Source: Eubacteriales bacterium (GTDB lineage: Bacteria; Bacillota; Clostridia; Lachnospirales; Lachnospiraceae). Taken from it: a stretch of DNA of 64,000 nt. Under the pieces are notes generated by a model. That model was not told where the DNA came from. It was given only the letters and a program-made list of their open reading frames with translations, and searched no databases. The translations under genes and the position numbers were made by a program. The stretch's first letter is position 1, and every line of letters starts with the position of its first letter. Location: assembly GCA_030536855.1 (NCBI GenBank), contig JAUNPK010000005.1:1-64000 (forward strand), in the 5' to 3' direction. This document shows positions 63,208-64,000 of this stretch, one piece after another.

Positions 63208-63942
63208 ATGAGTGATGTTTCTTTCGATACTACGAAAGAATTAATCATCAGAGCACATGAAGGAGATAAGCAGTCAAAGGAAAAACTGGTATTAGACAAC
63301 AGTGGACTTGTCTGGAGTATTGCTAATAGATTTTTGGGAAGAGGAGCGGAACAGGAAGATTTATTTCAGATAGGCTGTATAGGATTGATTAAAGCTATCG
63401 ATAATTTTGACTTGGAATATGATGTAAAATTTTCAACTTATGCGGTTCCAATGATAACAGGGGAAATAAAAAGATTTCTCAGAGACGACGGAATAATCAA
63501 GGTGAGTCGTACTATTAAAGAAAATGCCTATAAATGTGTGAAAGCACAGGAGAGTCTCAAGTTAAAACTTAACAGAGAGCCTACCATTGAAGAAATTTCC
63601 GAAGAAACAGGATTGGATGTATGTGACATTGCCATGACCATAGGGGCAAGTGAACATGTTGAATCAATATATAAAACCGTATATGTAAATGATGAAAGTG
63701 AGGTCTGCCTCATAGACCGGATTGAGGATAAAGTGGATCATCACGAAAAAGCGGTTGATAATATGGTAGTTAACGAATTAATGGAGGAGTTAACAGACAG
63801 AGAAAAGAAACTAATAAAAATGAGATATTTTGATGAATGTACCCAATCCCAGGTAGCTGAGATTTTAGGTATTTCTCAGGTTCAGGTATCAAGACTTGAA
63901 AAGAAAATTTTAAAAAATATGAGAGAACATCTTGCGGAATAA
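63208..63942 (+). CDS. sigF: Sporulation sigma factor SigF
   Basis: A 244-residue sigma-70 family factor for the forespore. Region 2 contains GAEQEDLFQIGCIGLIKAID and FDLEYDVKFSTYAVPMITGE (near 48-90), region 3 GIIKVSRTIKENAYK, and region 4 the helix-turn-helix TQSQVAEILGISQVQVSRLE (near 211-230). All regions are present. It is the third gene of the operon and shows that the organism belongs to an endospore-forming lineage. A GGAG-like site near the end of the window (63984-63988) suggests that another gene starts just beyond it. Confidence 0.95.
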   Translation: MSDVSFDTTKELIIRAHEGDKQSKEKLVLDNSGLVWSIANRFLGRGAEQEDLFQIGCIGLIKAIDNFDLEYDVKFSTYAVPMITGEIKRFLRDDGIIKVSRTIKENAYKCVKAQESLKLKLNREPTIEEISEETGLDVCDIAMTIGASEHVESIYKTVYVNDESEVCLIDRIEDKVDHHEKAVDNMVVNELMEELTDREKKLIKMRYFDECTQSQVAEILGISQVQVSRLEKKILKNMREHLAE

Positions 63943-64000
63943 TTAAACTGAATAATTAATCTGCTATAGGAAATACTTAGAATGTAAGGAGTGTTCCTGA

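Overview
The window looks like a chromosomal segment of an endospore-forming, low-GC Firmicute, most likely a gut Lachnospiraceae. The support is an intact spoIIAA-spoIIAB-sigF operon at the right end, Gram-positive envelope genes (LCP protein, split CpsC/CpsD tyrosine kinase, YbbR/CdaR, a very large surface protein), a T-box leader, and gene families typical of that group (ABC_trans_CmpB, FlxA-like, DUF4143 ATPases, clostridial S8 subtilase). Species assignment is inference. No rRNA, tRNA or CRISPR array was seen.

Left part (1-31 kb) is accessory and scarred. It opens with a fused parA/parM remnant and a ParR-like gene, then an rRNA-methyltransferase gene with an internal deletion. A LytS-type kinase and SARP-type regulator sit in front of a 3,290-residue surface protein carrying a C-type lectin-like domain, three glycine-rich modules, Asn-rich repeats and a sortase-like tail. 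After a 5'-truncated PHP gene comes a LytTR two-component system. A near-identical 29-nt direct-repeat operator lies both in front of this system and in front of a three-gene cluster of flagellar-protein-like genes (DUF6033-like, FlxA-like, FliD-C-like with a frameshift). Next is an island of three AAA_14/DUF4143 ATPases plus a fourth fragment, with unusual 33-nt-period repeats. MATE transporter, tryptophan T-box-controlled trpB2, a HipA-like fragment, an HD protein, an ABC/amidase chimera, a CmpB-like membrane protein, YitT and hemerythrin follow.

The middle (32-52 kb) is more housekeeping: OLD-family nuclease, an Ig-like secreted protein, cdaA-cdaR (c-di-AMP synthesis) with HPr-like and phosphohexomutase genes, an htrA-clpX-subtilase proteolysis group, a HAD phosphatase, capsule regulation genes (cpsC, cpsD, LCP) and gdhA. 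Two ungapped copies of a 104-nt intergenic element with a conserved pseudoknot-like fold sit just upstream of the OLD nuclease and cpsD genes.

At 52-56.7 kb a 4.5-kb island (membrane protein, frameshifted winged-helix regulator, RloA, RloB, metallo-beta-lactamase-fold protein) is bracketed by a duplication of the gdhA 3' end and its terminator, indicating a mobile or recombined defence island. The right end (56.9-64 kb) has a lipoprotein, a coiled-coil protein, folC, a 48-residue small protein, a zinc-ribbon/TPR membrane protein and the sporulation sigma-F operon.

The best candidates for something undescribed are: the LytTR-controlled FlxA/FliD-like cluster; the DUF4143 ATPase island with its 33-nt iterons; the 104-nt pseudoknot element; and the RloAB-MBL island at gdhA. 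All functions are read from sequence and family knowledge only; no searches were run.
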